Numbered from the stretch's first letter, positions 52,394 through 61,928 are shown. The stretch: 64,000 nt of DNA from Paraburkholderia fungorum (GCF_902833645.1 NZ_CADFGE010000014.1:221132-285131); one strand, 5' to 3'. The notes: generated by a model not told the origin, from the letters alone. Translations and numbers: made by a program.

Positions 52394-53783
52394 AATCGCG
52401 ATCCGCGCACAGAATGTTGCGAAGGCTTTTAACACCTACGAGCGTCCTCAGGATCGGCTAAAGCAAAGCTTTTACGGTGCGGCGGCACGGTTTGCGCCGA
52501 CTCAGTCGTTGAGGCAGCGTTTTCGCGCGCGCGCGAAAGCCTGTGCGCGCGAATTTTGGGCACTGAAGGGTATCTCGTTCGAAGTAGGGCGAGGTCAGAC
52601 GGTGGGCGTCATCGGGCGGAACGGATCGGGCAAAAGTACGTTGCTTCAGATTATCTGCGGAACGCTGGAGCCGACGTTGGGTTCCGTAGCAACGAAAGGA
52701 CGGATCGCCGCTTTGCTCGAACTGGGCTCAGGCTTTAATCCCGACTATACGGGACGTGAAAATGTCTTTCTCAATGCTCAGCTTCATGGGCTTTCACGGG
52801 AGCAAATCACTGAGCGGTTTGACAAGATCACCGCATTCGCGGATATCGGCGAGTTCATTGATCAACCGGTAAAAACGTACTCAAGCGGTATGTTTGTGCG
52901 CTTGGCGTTTGCGGTCATCGCGCACGTCGACGCCGACATCCTAGTGATCGACGAAGCGCTTGCTGTCGGTGATACGTTCTTTACTCAAAAATGCATGCGC
53001 TTTCTTCGGCAGTTCATGAAGACAGGTACCATCCTTTTCGTTAGCCACGATACGGCTTCCGTGAAGGCGCTGTGCTCGCACGCTATATGGATTGAGAAAG
53101 GCGAGGTGCTTGAGGCGGGCGACCCAAAGACTGTATGTGATCTTTACTTGCAAGCGTTCTTTGAGGAGCAGCAAGGTCCGGGGACGACGACGCGTTTGCA
53201 AAAAAAGCGGGCCGCGCTGCCGATTAAACGTAAAGCCGTCCGTGACCACCGCATGAATTGGCTGAACAGCAGCAACCTACGCAACGATCTCCGCGTTTTC
53301 GAGTTCGATCCAGCGGCCAAGAGCTTCGGGGAAGGGGGGGCGCAGGTGATGAGCGTCTCGTTCTGCGACTCAGAAGGACATCCGCTCAATTGGGTGGTGG
53401 GTGGAGAAGAAGTGACGCTTCATGTCGAAGCGAGAGCGCTGGTTCAGTTGGGCTCGCCTATCATCGGGTTTTACATCCGCGATCGGCTCGGTCAAACGCT
53501 ATTTGGTGACAACACCTACCTGAGTTATCAGAACGACGCACCGCCGTGTGATCAAGGGCAGACTATTGAAGCATTTTTTTCTTTCTTCGTGCCCGTCCTG
53601 CCCAAGGGCGACTATTCGGTTTGTGTGGCGGTGGCTGACGGAACGCAGGATGAGCATGTGCACCATCATTGGGTTCACGATGCACTCATGTTTAGGTCCG
53701 AGTCTACGAGTGTTCCGACCGGGCTTATGGGAATTCCAATGAACGATATCAAGCTCGTCGCGGGCGAATATCACGACGAATAA
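52383..53783 (+). CDS. wzt: O-antigen ABC transporter ATP-binding protein with carbohydrate-binding C-terminus (Wzt)
   Basis: ATPase of the O-antigen exporter. 466 residues from ATG 52383: Walker A GRNGSGKST (78-86), the Wzt-type signature YSSGM (166-170), Walker B ILVIDEAL (186-193) and the switch His in FVSHDTAS. A linker leads to a C-terminal beta-sandwich domain (about 300-466, e.g. VMSVSFCDSEGHPLNWVVGG). In long Wzt proteins this domain recognises the modified non-reducing end of the polymer. So the O-antigen here probably carries a terminal cap, and methyltransferase genes follow. Confidence 0.93.
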   Translation: MSSEIAIRAQNVAKAFNTYERPQDRLKQSFYGAAARFAPTQSLRQRFRARAKACAREFWALKGISFEVGRGQTVGVIGRNGSGKSTLLQIICGTLEPTLGSVATKGRIAALLELGSGFNPDYTGRENVFLNAQLHGLSREQITERFDKITAFADIGEFIDQPVKTYSSGMFVRLAFAVIAHVDADILVIDEALAVGDTFFTQKCMRFLRQFMKTGTILFVSHDTASVKALCSHAIWIEKGEVLEAGDPKTVCDLYLQAFFEEQQGPGTTTRLQKKRAALPIKRKAVRDHRMNWLNSSNLRNDLRVFEFDPAAKSFGEGGAQVMSVSFCDSEGHPLNWVVGGEEVTLHVEARALVQLGSPIIGFYIRDRLGQTLFGDNTYLSYQNDAPPCDQGQTIEAFFSFFVPVLPKGDYSVCVAVADGTQDEHVHHHWVHDALMFRSESTSVPTGLMGIPMNDIKLVAGEYHDE

Positions 53784-53791
53784 GGCTGAAG

Positions 53792-54958
53792 ATGAACCTA
53801 CATAATTTGGAACCGCGTCGGGTTACGACACCTCACAGTTGGCTTGGACATATACCTTTCGCGATTTGGCTTGTGGAATTTGTCAAGCCACGCGCTATTG
53901 TCGAGCTCGGTGTACACACTGGGAATTCGTTTTTTGCGTTTTGCCAAGGTGTGTCCCAAGCGGGCCTCGATACCCGCGTGTTCGGTGTCGATACGTGGGC
54001 CGGCGATTCACATGCGGGCTTCTACGAAGAGCAGATCTATCGGGAGGTTGCGGAGTACAACAGTGCCAATTACGCTTCGCAGGCCACGTTGTTGCGCATG
54101 ACCTTCGATGATGCACTCAAGCAGGTTGCCGACGCCACAATCGACCTTCTACATATCGACGGCTTGCATACCTATAACGCTGTAAAGCACGACTTCGAGA
54201 CTTGGCTTCCAAAGCTGTCGGATCGGGCGGTCGTTCTTTTCCACGACACAGAAGTAAAGCGCGACAATTTTGGTGTTCACCGTTTCTGGGACGAGATCGT
54301 TCAAACCTATCCTGGTTTTCGCTTTCATCACAGCAATGGCTTGGGTGTTCTGTTCGTGGGGCAGAATGTTCCCGCCGAATTTATCGAATTGTTCAAGGAC
54401 TGCAGCGAAGAAGGCTTGAAGCAAAACATGCATAACTTCTTCACTGTTGCAGGAGAACGCCTCGAGTTTCGCCATGGACAGTCCTCAGTTAACACTCTGC
54501 GCAACGGGCAGCTCAGAGAGACGCAAACAAAGATATATTGGGCGGGTCCCGACGGTGAGATGTCCGAACAATGGTCGGCCGCTGCGCCTCTTGTAATCGG
54601 CGGCGGATGGCAGACCGTGCGCGTCGTGCTCGACGTTGAGTCCCCGGTCAGCCTACGTCTCGATTTAACGGATTGGCCTTCGGCGCTTCACCTTGGGGAT
54701 GCCAAGATCTTGGCGGCGGACGGATCGATGTTGTGGCGATGGGATGGCGAGGCTCCATTGTTGTCCGGAATGGTGGAGTTGCAGCCTTTCGCGTCGTCCG
54801 ACCCAGATGTCCGGCTGTTTTTGGTCGCCCAAGGATTTGATCCGCGAGGAACACTGGCGCTCGCCGCAGACATTCTTGACAAGATTCGTCCAGGATGTGT
54901 GCTATCTATTAGCCTAGATGCAAGGCCGCTGTCGGCGTTTGCGTCTTTGAATCAGTGA
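53792..54958 (+). CDS. Class I SAM-dependent methyltransferase with extra C-terminal domain
   Basis: 388 residues. The N-terminal ~190 form a class I methyltransferase (VELGVHTGNSFFAFC motif I, VFGVDTWAGDSHAG, LLHIDGLHTYNAVKHDF, VLFHDTEVKRDNFGVHRFW), of the Methyltransf_24 type. The C-terminal ~140 (from KIYWAGPDGEMSEQWSAA) look like a separate beta-rich domain with no family I can name. It stands 8 bases after wzt and overlaps the next gene in a GTGA. Its place right after a long wzt suggests a role in capping or modifying the O-antigen chain; that is inference. Confidence 0.82.
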   Translation: MNLHNLEPRRVTTPHSWLGHIPFAIWLVEFVKPRAIVELGVHTGNSFFAFCQGVSQAGLDTRVFGVDTWAGDSHAGFYEEQIYREVAEYNSANYASQATLLRMTFDDALKQVADATIDLLHIDGLHTYNAVKHDFETWLPKLSDRAVVLFHDTEVKRDNFGVHRFWDEIVQTYPGFRFHHSNGLGVLFVGQNVPAEFIELFKDCSEEGLKQNMHNFFTVAGERLEFRHGQSSVNTLRNGQLRETQTKIYWAGPDGEMSEQWSAAAPLVIGGGWQTVRVVLDVESPVSLRLDLTDWPSALHLGDAKILAADGSMLWRWDGEAPLLSGMVELQPFASSDPDVRLFLVAQGFDPRGTLALAADILDKIRPGCVLSISLDARPLSAFASLNQ

Positions 54959-56298
54959 TCGTTGCCAAGTTGCGGGTTAGCAAAAAAGACATGTCGAAAA
55001 TCAAGCCAATCGCATTCTATCTGCCTCAGTTCCACCCTGTTCGCGAGAATTCGGAGTGGTGGGGGCCGGGCTTCACCGAATGGACCAACGTTGCCAAGGC
55101 GAAGCCAAATTTCGTTGGCCACTATCAGCCACATGTGCCGCGCGACCTCGGATTTTATGACCTCCGGATCGTTGATACGATGCGGCAGCAAGCGGAATAC
55201 GCGACGCTCTACGGTGTGCACGGTTTCTGTTTCTATTATTATTGGTTCAATGGACGTCGCATTCTCGAGCTGCCGCTGAACAATTTCCTCGCAAGTGACA
55301 TCGAATTCCCGTTCTGCGTGTGTTGGGCCAATGAGAACTGGACCCGCACGTGGGACGGGATGGAAAAGAACGTGTTATTAGAGCAGGTTCATAGCGACGA
55401 GGAAGATCGACACTTTATCGAGGACCTGATTCCAATTCTAAAAGACCGTCGCGCAATTAAGGTGGACGGCAAACCCATGTTGCTGGTGTATCGAGCAGAC
55501 TTGTTCCCGAGCGCCAAAAATACCGTTCAGCGTTGGCGCGAGGTTGCTCGAGATCACGGCATTCCGGAACTCCATCTCTGTGCGGTGCAGTTCTATGGGA
55601 TTGAGGATCCTAGGGTGTGGGGATTTGATGCGGCAGTCGAATTTCCTCCGCACACGTTCATTGGCCCGGAAAATAAGCCAGATAAGTTTCCCGAACTAAT
55701 CAATGACAAATTCGTTGGCGGAATGATCGACTATCGAAAAATCATTGCACAGTCGATGGAGCGGACGTCAAAAGACTATCAGTGGTACCGGGGCATCATT
55801 CCTTCTTGGGACAATACCGCCCGACGCCAGAACAACCCGCACACGGTGGTTAGTTCGTCTCCTGAGCTTTATCGCTTTTGGCTTAACCAGTTGGTTGAGT
55901 TTACACGCGTCAATAACGGCGATGATCACCAATTCCTGTTTATTAATGCGTGGAACGAATGGGGGGAGGGTTGCCATCTAGAGCCTGATTTAAAGCACGG
56001 TCTGGCATATCTGGAGGCTACGAAAGAGGCGGTCGAAGGAATCGATGATTCTCGACGCATACTCATGTCGGATCCACAATTGGCCCGCGCAATTGGCGAA
56101 GACGGTCTTGCGAGTTTGCTAGAGCAAAAGGCGAGCCTTGAACGCGATTTGGTTATGAACGCCGCCGAGTCTAGGCATCACCTTAAGCGTCAAGAAACGA
56201 TCCGTGCTCGACGAATCAGGCAGCGCGTTGCAAGCCGTCTTGTGCATTACCCTCGTCTTTACCGGACAGTACTGCGTTTGTACAGGGCGATAAAATGA
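54955..56298 (+). CDS. WbsX-like glycosyltransferase / GH99-like protein
   Basis: 447 residues. From residue 13 it reads MSKIKPIAFYLPQFHPVREN, then WGPGFTEWTNVAKAKPNF, GFCFYYYWFNGRRILELP, FCVCWANENWTRTWDG and FINAWNEWGEGCHLEPD, all marks of the WbsX family found in O-antigen loci. The GTG at 54955 overlaps the methyltransferase stop; ATG 54991 is the other choice. The C-terminus (about 380-447) is helical and basic. The family is often called a glycosyltransferase, but its fold resembles endo-mannosidase GH99, so the activity is uncertain. Confidence 0.85.
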   Translation: MIVAKLRVSKKDMSKIKPIAFYLPQFHPVRENSEWWGPGFTEWTNVAKAKPNFVGHYQPHVPRDLGFYDLRIVDTMRQQAEYATLYGVHGFCFYYYWFNGRRILELPLNNFLASDIEFPFCVCWANENWTRTWDGMEKNVLLEQVHSDEEDRHFIEDLIPILKDRRAIKVDGKPMLLVYRADLFPSAKNTVQRWREVARDHGIPELHLCAVQFYGIEDPRVWGFDAAVEFPPHTFIGPENKPDKFPELINDKFVGGMIDYRKIIAQSMERTSKDYQWYRGIIPSWDNTARRQNNPHTVVSSSPELYRFWLNQLVEFTRVNNGDDHQFLFINAWNEWGEGCHLEPDLKHGLAYLEATKEAVEGIDDSRRILMSDPQLARAIGEDGLASLLEQKASLERDLVMNAAESRHHLKRQETIRARRIRQRVASRLVHYPRLYRTVLRLYRAIK

Positions 56299-57995
56299 AG
56301 AGGGCGAAGCGAATCGCCGTCATGGCGCATTTCGATCCCACTGGTGAGATGCCCGTTCGAACGAGGCGACTCATGCGCCAGTTGCTCGAGGTCGCGGATC
56401 ACTTGATCGTGGTTTCAACGGGCCTACGGCCGGAGGCGTTCGAGTCAAGCGACCCTCGCATTACCGTCGTACTTCGTCAAAATGTAGGTTACGATTTTTA
56501 TTCATTCAAGGTGGGAATCGAGTCAATTTCCGCGTTGTGGGCTTATGACGAATTGATTGTCGCGAACGACAGCATCTACATGGTGCGCGACCATAGCTTT
56601 TCGGATGTGTTCGAACGCATGTCGGATGCAGAGTGCGATATGTGGGCAATGACCATTTCAGACCAGATCGTTTCGCATGCTCAGTCTTACTTTGTGGTAT
56701 TCAGGAAGTCTGTTTTGGTCACGCCGGCGTTCGCCAAGTTTTGGCGCAATGTGCGCGTTCTAGACAACAAGTGGGAGATCATCCTTAACTACGAAGTTGG
56801 GATGACGCAACATTTTGTTGCTCACGGAGCACGGATTAAGGCCGCATTCAGACCAAAATTCGGCGACTTTTTAACCATTGCGTGGCGGCTAGCAGCTCGA
56901 CGCAAGGTAATTCAGCCTTTTCAATTTTTGATCGAGCTGCTTCATTGGCGGCGTGTTAGATCTTCAAACCTAACGCATTACTTATGGGACAGAGTTGCGT
57001 CGGAACTCGGATTCCTTAAATGCGAAGTATTGCGCGACAATCCAAACGGCCTGCGCATGCATCGCCTTGCGGAGATTGTCGGTACTGAGCGTGTTTCGGA
57101 AATTAATGCGGAAATGACGCGGATGCGGCGGAAACGGCCTGTGGGGGATGCCGTCGCACCGGCCGCAGCGAACTCGGTAAGTATATTGCTACCGGAGTTT
57201 TTGCTGTCGTCGATTGATTTATCGCATCTTCACGCCGAATTGGCGGTGATTGTTCATCTTTATCACGTAGACCTTGCAGACGAAATTAGCGACTACTTGG
57301 ACAACATCGTTGTGCCAGTTGATGTTTTTGTCTCAGTAAAAAGTGTAGAGGATTATTTTTCTGCGGAACAGGTCTTCAGTAGACGCGGACACAAAGTCTT
57401 TCTATATGTACATGAGAATATTGGTCGCGACGTCGGTCCGTTTATCAGTTTGCTCAATAGCGGATTACTGGACCGGTATTTATGTGTTTGCAAGATTCAT
57501 TCTAAGAAAAGCGTTTATAGTGCGAAAGGCCAGGCTTGGCGCGACAGTTTGTTCAGCAGCCTTCTAGGCAATTCCTATCGTGTTCTTAAGATTGTCGAAG
57601 CGTTCCGGCGAAATCCGTCTTGCGGGATCGTTGGGCCGGATGACGCGTTCGTTACTCACGCGCGCTTCTGGGGCGGCAATGAAGCGCGTCTCCGCCATCT
57701 CGCCTCCCGACTGGGAATCCCGGACGCGCAAGTGTCGCTGGGTTTTTTCGCTGGTACGATGTTTTGGTTCAGGCCCGCAGCACTGGACGGTCTGCGTGCG
57801 CTTCACATCGAGACGTCGGACTTCGAAGCAGAGGCGGGTCAACGCGACGCAACTTTGGCGCACGTTATAGAGCGTGCGTTTTCCTTGGCAGCGCAGCACG
57901 CTGGCTTTTATAGCGCATCGACGACGAATCTCGATGAGCCGATCGATCCTGCGCAGTTCGCTGAACGCGGTGTGATGGTGCTGGACGAGCAATGA
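56295..57995 (+). CDS. Rhamnan synthesis F (RgpF)-like protein
   Basis: 566 residues. RgpF-family features: RIAVMAHFDPTGEMPVRTRR, VGYDFYSFKVGIES near the N-terminus, and in the second half VIVHLYHVDLADEISDYLD, YVHENIGRDVGPFISLLN, CKIHSKKSVYSAKGQAWRDS and GTMFWFRPAALDGLR. Such proteins take part in rhamnose polymer assembly, fitting rmlBACD upstream. The product looks like two glycosyltransferase-like halves joined. ATGA overlaps on both sides place it in one translational unit with its neighbours. Confidence 0.87.
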   Translation: MKRAKRIAVMAHFDPTGEMPVRTRRLMRQLLEVADHLIVVSTGLRPEAFESSDPRITVVLRQNVGYDFYSFKVGIESISALWAYDELIVANDSIYMVRDHSFSDVFERMSDAECDMWAMTISDQIVSHAQSYFVVFRKSVLVTPAFAKFWRNVRVLDNKWEIILNYEVGMTQHFVAHGARIKAAFRPKFGDFLTIAWRLAARRKVIQPFQFLIELLHWRRVRSSNLTHYLWDRVASELGFLKCEVLRDNPNGLRMHRLAEIVGTERVSEINAEMTRMRRKRPVGDAVAPAAANSVSILLPEFLLSSIDLSHLHAELAVIVHLYHVDLADEISDYLDNIVVPVDVFVSVKSVEDYFSAEQVFSRRGHKVFLYVHENIGRDVGPFISLLNSGLLDRYLCVCKIHSKKSVYSAKGQAWRDSLFSSLLGNSYRVLKIVEAFRRNPSCGIVGPDDAFVTHARFWGGNEARLRHLASRLGIPDAQVSLGFFAGTMFWFRPAALDGLRALHIETSDFEAEAGQRDATLAHVIERAFSLAAQHAGFYSASTTNLDEPIDPAQFAERGVMVLDEQ

Positions 57996-58978
57996 CCGGT
58001 TTGAACTCCGCAAGTCCTACGACTCTGATTGAACTCAATGCAGGTGGTGTGCGTGCCGAGTCCGTCCGTGTGGGTGCAGTCATTGTCACTTTTTGCCCGG
58101 AAGTTCGGAAGATCGAGCGTGTGATCGAGGCAATTACACCTCAAGTCGCTCGAGTGCTCGTCGTTGACAACGGTTCGCCGCCGGAGTCAGTCGATCAACT
58201 GCGCGGGCTTTGTCGCCGGTTCGAGGCGCTCTTGGTGGAAGAGCCTGTCAACGTAGGGATCGCCTCAGCGCAGAACCAGGGTGCGAAACTACTGTTGGCC
58301 GAGCAATGTGATTATCTTTTGTTATTGGATCATGATAGTGTGCCCAGTGCCCGAATGGTTACGGAACTCGTTTGTGCAGATATTGCGCTGAGGTTGCGAG
58401 GCGAGCCAGTGGGCGCGGTGGGGCCAGTTTGCGAGGATTTCAGGACGGGCGCGCGTTGGCCATTCGTTCGCCTCGATGGCTTATTTGTCCGACGCATTGC
58501 TTCATCATCGAACTGTCCCATTGTCAAGACCGACTTTCTAATTGCTTCAGGTTCTCTGATTCATCGCACCGTTTTCGAGTTCGTGGGGCCAATGAACGAG
58601 GCGTACTTTATTGACCATGTTGATACAGAGTGGTGCTTACGGGCGAGTGCTTCAGGTTATTCGCTGTTTGGCGTGGATGCGGCGCGTCTGGACCATGAGT
58701 TGGGCGATCGAATAGTCCGGGTCTGGTTTCTAAGGTGGCGCGAGGTAGCTGTGCATTCCCCGGTGCGCATGTATTACATGTTCCGCAATACGCTTCGAAT
58801 GGTTTCTGTAACGCCGATGCCATGGGCATGGCGCATTGCGCACGTCTATCGTCTTGCGCAATTCATGTTCTTCTATGGTCTCCTTGTTAGGCCACGCATT
58901 TCGTACTGGCGCGCGATGGTATACGGGGCTGTCGATGCCGCGAAGAAGAGAATGTATGGACTTGGACGGTCGCTTTAA
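57992..58978 (+). CDS. Glycosyltransferase family 2 (rhamnosyltransferase-like)
   Basis: 328 residues with a GT-A fold: VGAVIVTFCPEVRKIERVIE, VLVVDNGSPPES, VGIASAQNQGAKLLL, YLLLLDHDSVP (DxD-type metal site), FLIASGSLIHRTVFEFVG and FIDHVDTEWCLRASASGY. This layout is that of WbbL/RfbN-type rhamnosyltransferases, in keeping with the dTDP-rhamnose genes. ATGA overlap with the RgpF-like gene. Donor is inferred. Confidence 0.88.
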   Translation: MTGLNSASPTTLIELNAGGVRAESVRVGAVIVTFCPEVRKIERVIEAITPQVARVLVVDNGSPPESVDQLRGLCRRFEALLVEEPVNVGIASAQNQGAKLLLAEQCDYLLLLDHDSVPSARMVTELVCADIALRLRGEPVGAVGPVCEDFRTGARWPFVRLDGLFVRRIASSSNCPIVKTDFLIASGSLIHRTVFEFVGPMNEAYFIDHVDTEWCLRASASGYSLFGVDAARLDHELGDRIVRVWFLRWREVAVHSPVRMYYMFRNTLRMVSVTPMPWAWRIAHVYRLAQFMFFYGLLVRPRISYWRAMVYGAVDAAKKRMYGLGRSL

Positions 58979-58989
58979 GTGGGATTGAG

Positions 58990-59017
58990 ATGCTGCGGTC
59001 TACTTCCCGCGCAGCAT
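58990..59017. terminator. Possible hairpin between GT2 and methyltransferase genes
   Basis: ATGCTGCG and CGCAGCAT (8 bp) flank a 12-base loop in the gap after the GT2 gene. No T-run follows, so it may be a weak or partial terminator. Confidence 0.4.
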
Positions 59018-59074
59018 TGAGTCTGGAAAAGTATAGAACAACGCTATTCGCTGATCTTCTTTAGGAGAGTCGCT

Positions 59075-60112
59075 GTGGATTTCCGTTCATACATCAGGGA
59101 GCAAGCGCGGGGCAAACGTATCTTAGAGATTGGTCCGTCCTACAATCCGATTACCCCGCGAGCCGATGGTTTCGACGTCACGGTGATGGATCACGCGGAC
59201 GCGGTTGCGCTGAAGGTGAAGTACGCAGCTTTCGGAGTAGACGTGTCGAAAATTGAGGATGTGGATATTGTCTCGACCGATCTAAACGCGCTTGTAGCCG
59301 CTGGTCGGAAGTTTGACGTTATTGTTGCCAGTCACATGATCGAGCACACCGCAGACGTTATCGGCTTTTTGAAATCTTGCGATGCTCTTCTTGACGATGG
59401 CCAACTAATGTTGATCGTCCCGGACAAACGCTTCTGTTTCGATCATTTTAGGCCAAATTCCACCGCTGGGCATGCCATCGATGCCTACCTGTCCCATCGC
59501 CAAAAACATTTCGGGGCTCTTTTTGATCACTACGCGTTTTTCGTTCTAAATTCAGATTTAATGGCTTGGGGGGAAGCAGCGCAACAAGACTTGAAATGCC
59601 TGCACGGTGCACAGGACGCGTCTCGGGTGCTGGCTGACGCGCTTGCAAGCGATCAATACGTGGACGCGCATGAATGGGTTTTTACACCGGCGAGTTTTCG
59701 ACTAATGATGCGCGATCTACGGGACGCTGGTTTGGTGAATCTTCAGCAATCTTTTTTTCATCCAGAGGTCGGATGCGAATTCATGGCGATTATGTCTCAG
59801 CATGCGGCGGCGCCTGAAGATATTTCTCGAACGGTTTTGTTAGGCGAGATCGAACGCGAAGGTGTTTCTTCTAGTCAGCTTTTTTGTGAAAAAATTTCCA
59901 CGCTGAATTCCGCCGCGGCAGAATTGGATCGCGTGCTGAAATTGTCGAGGCAGCAGGCAGACGAAATTGTCGAACTGAAGCAGCAGATCGTCGCCTCAAA
60001 CGATGAGCGTGACAAATTTTTACGTATGATCGAGGCTATTAAGCGTAGCACCTCGTGGCGGGTTACGCGGCCGCTGCGGGCATTGAAAACTGTATTAAAG
60101 TTTCACCCGTAG
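59075..60112 (+). CDS. SAM-dependent methyltransferase with C-terminal coiled coil
   Basis: 345 residues from GTG 59075 (AGGAGAG upstream). The N-terminal part is a class I methyltransferase: KRILEIGPSYNPITPRADG (motif I), VTVMDHAD, FDVIVASHMIEHTADVIGFL and LMLIVPDKRFCFDHFRP. Residues about 265-325 form a coiled coil (FCEKISTLNSAAAELDRV, LSRQQADEIVELKQQIVAS), and the end STSWRVTRPLRALK is a motif seen at the tail of polysaccharide glycosyltransferases. A methyltransferase joined to a coiled coil recalls WbdD, which caps O-antigen and measures its length, but no kinase domain is present. Confidence 0.82.
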   Translation: MDFRSYIREQARGKRILEIGPSYNPITPRADGFDVTVMDHADAVALKVKYAAFGVDVSKIEDVDIVSTDLNALVAAGRKFDVIVASHMIEHTADVIGFLKSCDALLDDGQLMLIVPDKRFCFDHFRPNSTAGHAIDAYLSHRQKHFGALFDHYAFFVLNSDLMAWGEAAQQDLKCLHGAQDASRVLADALASDQYVDAHEWVFTPASFRLMMRDLRDAGLVNLQQSFFHPEVGCEFMAIMSQHAAAPEDISRTVLLGEIEREGVSSSQLFCEKISTLNSAAAELDRVLKLSRQQADEIVELKQQIVASNDERDKFLRMIEAIKRSTSWRVTRPLRALKTVLKFHP

Positions 60113-60209
60113 TGAACCTTGTTTTGCCTAGGGTGCACGACGAGTGTTTGTTGGCAGAGCGTCGTAGCGGACCGACGCCCCCACAATTTCTATTACATAA
60201 CATTAGCCA

Positions 60210-61928
60210 ATGAGTTTTTCCCCAGACATCAACGTCCATGCGTCAAGCAATAACCGGTCGCCACTCAAGACGGTGATGACACGCTGGGTCGCCCTACTCG
60301 GTCTGGTCACGATGATCAGTTCCCTTGTTGGGGTTGTCCTAAATTTCTCGGAAGTTCCATATATGGATCAGTGGAACGGTTACCTTGGGTTCTGGCGAGA
60401 AATTCAAAATGGCCATTGGTCGGCTTGGTGGCGCCAGCATAATGAACATCGAATTATTGTGTCCCGGCTGCTTTTTTGGCTCGACATTAAGTATTTCGAT
60501 GGATTAAACATCTTCACGGTTTTGATGAATTGCGTGCTGCAAGTCGCACTGGCTGGGACGTTTTTGATCGCTTACTGCAGGCTTCAATCTCGGAAAATTT
60601 CGTTTGTTCTGGTTGTCGGTGTAGTCGCAGTTTTGCGATTTTCGTGGATGCAGGGAGAAAACTGGACTTGGGGATTTCAAAGCCAGTTTATCGCGGTTTA
60701 TCTGTTCGCAGTACTTGCATTTCTGTCGAACAGCATGCTTGTTGAGCGCCGATATGGCGGTTTGGTAAATTCAATGCCGGTGTTATTTTGCGCATTAGCT
60801 TCCGGCAGTATGTCGAATGGTTTATTGGCGCTTCCGGTGCTTGTGCTACAAGCGATCGCTTTGAGGCGGAATAAGAAAACTATAATCTTTTTTTGTGTGG
60901 CTTCGGCCGTAATCTGGCTCCTATACTTCATCGGCTACGAGCAGCCTAAATACCATGCATCGCCGTTGGATGGAGTGATCCACCACTTTCCGCAAGTTAC
61001 GCAATTTTTTCTGATCTTCCTAGGCGGACCCGCGTATTTTCTTAGTGGCTCCGCCGAACTGGCGATGGTGACAGGTGCGATTGTATTGTTAAGTACTCTT
61101 GGGGTCGCAGGCGTACTGCTCGTACGAGGTGCGATGAATCCCTATCGGACCATGCTGATCGCCACTTTCGGCTTTGCTACCCTCTCTGCATTTGCCGCGT
61201 CGACGGGCCGGTGGAATTTCGGTATCGAGGCTGCCGAAGCTACGCGCTACATGACGCCCGCGCTTCTTTCATGGCTGGCCTGTGTTCTTCTTTTTCTTGA
61301 CATACTGATCGGATCGGCCTTCTGGATGTTTACGGCTTTTCTGGCTTTGATTGTGTTACCTGGAGTGGTCTTCTATCAAATTCACATCGCTGATCACGAT
61401 CCGCAGATTTTTTATCGCCGCGTCGGCGTGTTGTCGCTAAAAATGGGAGTGGACGACTTCGCTTATACGGACTGGCTTTACCCAAGGTCAATGCACGCTG
61501 AATTGCGCGACTTAGCCACGTATTCCAATATGCATGCGCTTTCTGTCTTTGGGCATAGTCTGCTTTCGGAGGTGGGGCAGGTGCATTTTTCTCAAGCCAG
61601 CGCCGTTTCCCGCAGTTGCAAAGGTTCCTTGGATAGCATTGTCGTCGCTGGCTCGGTGCGCAGACTAGGGGGATGGGTTTCCTTCCCGCAGGTACGCAAA
61701 GCGATCCTGATTGTGCTCGTTGACGAGCAAAATGACACGGTAGGTTATGGCGTAAGTGGAGATTTGCGCCCAGACGTTGACCGAGTTGTCCCGGGTGTTG
61801 AGCAAAACTCTGGGTGGGTGGGCTATGTGCGTGGGGGGCACGGAGCAGTACGAGCGTACGCTTTTCGCGATGGAATTTTCTGTCCACTTGCCACGGTCGC
61901 TAACGTACAGACGGGGCCAACCGGGTGA
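60210..61928 (+). CDS. Multi-pass membrane protein, possibly GT-C-type glycosyltransferase
   Basis: 572 residues with about ten hydrophobic segments. The first external loop reads YMDQWNGYLGFWREIQNGHW and WWRQHNEHRIIVSRLLFWLD; an acidic motif in the first loop is typical of GT-C enzymes. The last ~110 residues (from HFSQASAVSRSCKGSLDSIV) form a soluble beta-rich domain. No firm family. Its place at the end of the O-antigen genes suggests periplasmic decoration of the polymer. Alternatively it may belong to a different set. No clear binding site is seen before the ATG. Confidence 0.6.
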   Translation: MSFSPDINVHASSNNRSPLKTVMTRWVALLGLVTMISSLVGVVLNFSEVPYMDQWNGYLGFWREIQNGHWSAWWRQHNEHRIIVSRLLFWLDIKYFDGLNIFTVLMNCVLQVALAGTFLIAYCRLQSRKISFVLVVGVVAVLRFSWMQGENWTWGFQSQFIAVYLFAVLAFLSNSMLVERRYGGLVNSMPVLFCALASGSMSNGLLALPVLVLQAIALRRNKKTIIFFCVASAVIWLLYFIGYEQPKYHASPLDGVIHHFPQVTQFFLIFLGGPAYFLSGSAELAMVTGAIVLLSTLGVAGVLLVRGAMNPYRTMLIATFGFATLSAFAASTGRWNFGIEAAEATRYMTPALLSWLACVLLFLDILIGSAFWMFTAFLALIVLPGVVFYQIHIADHDPQIFYRRVGVLSLKMGVDDFAYTDWLYPRSMHAELRDLATYSNMHALSVFGHSLLSEVGQVHFSQASAVSRSCKGSLDSIVVAGSVRRLGGWVSFPQVRKAILIVLVDEQNDTVGYGVSGDLRPDVDRVVPGVEQNSGWVGYVRGGHGAVRAYAFRDGIFCPLATVANVQTGPTG

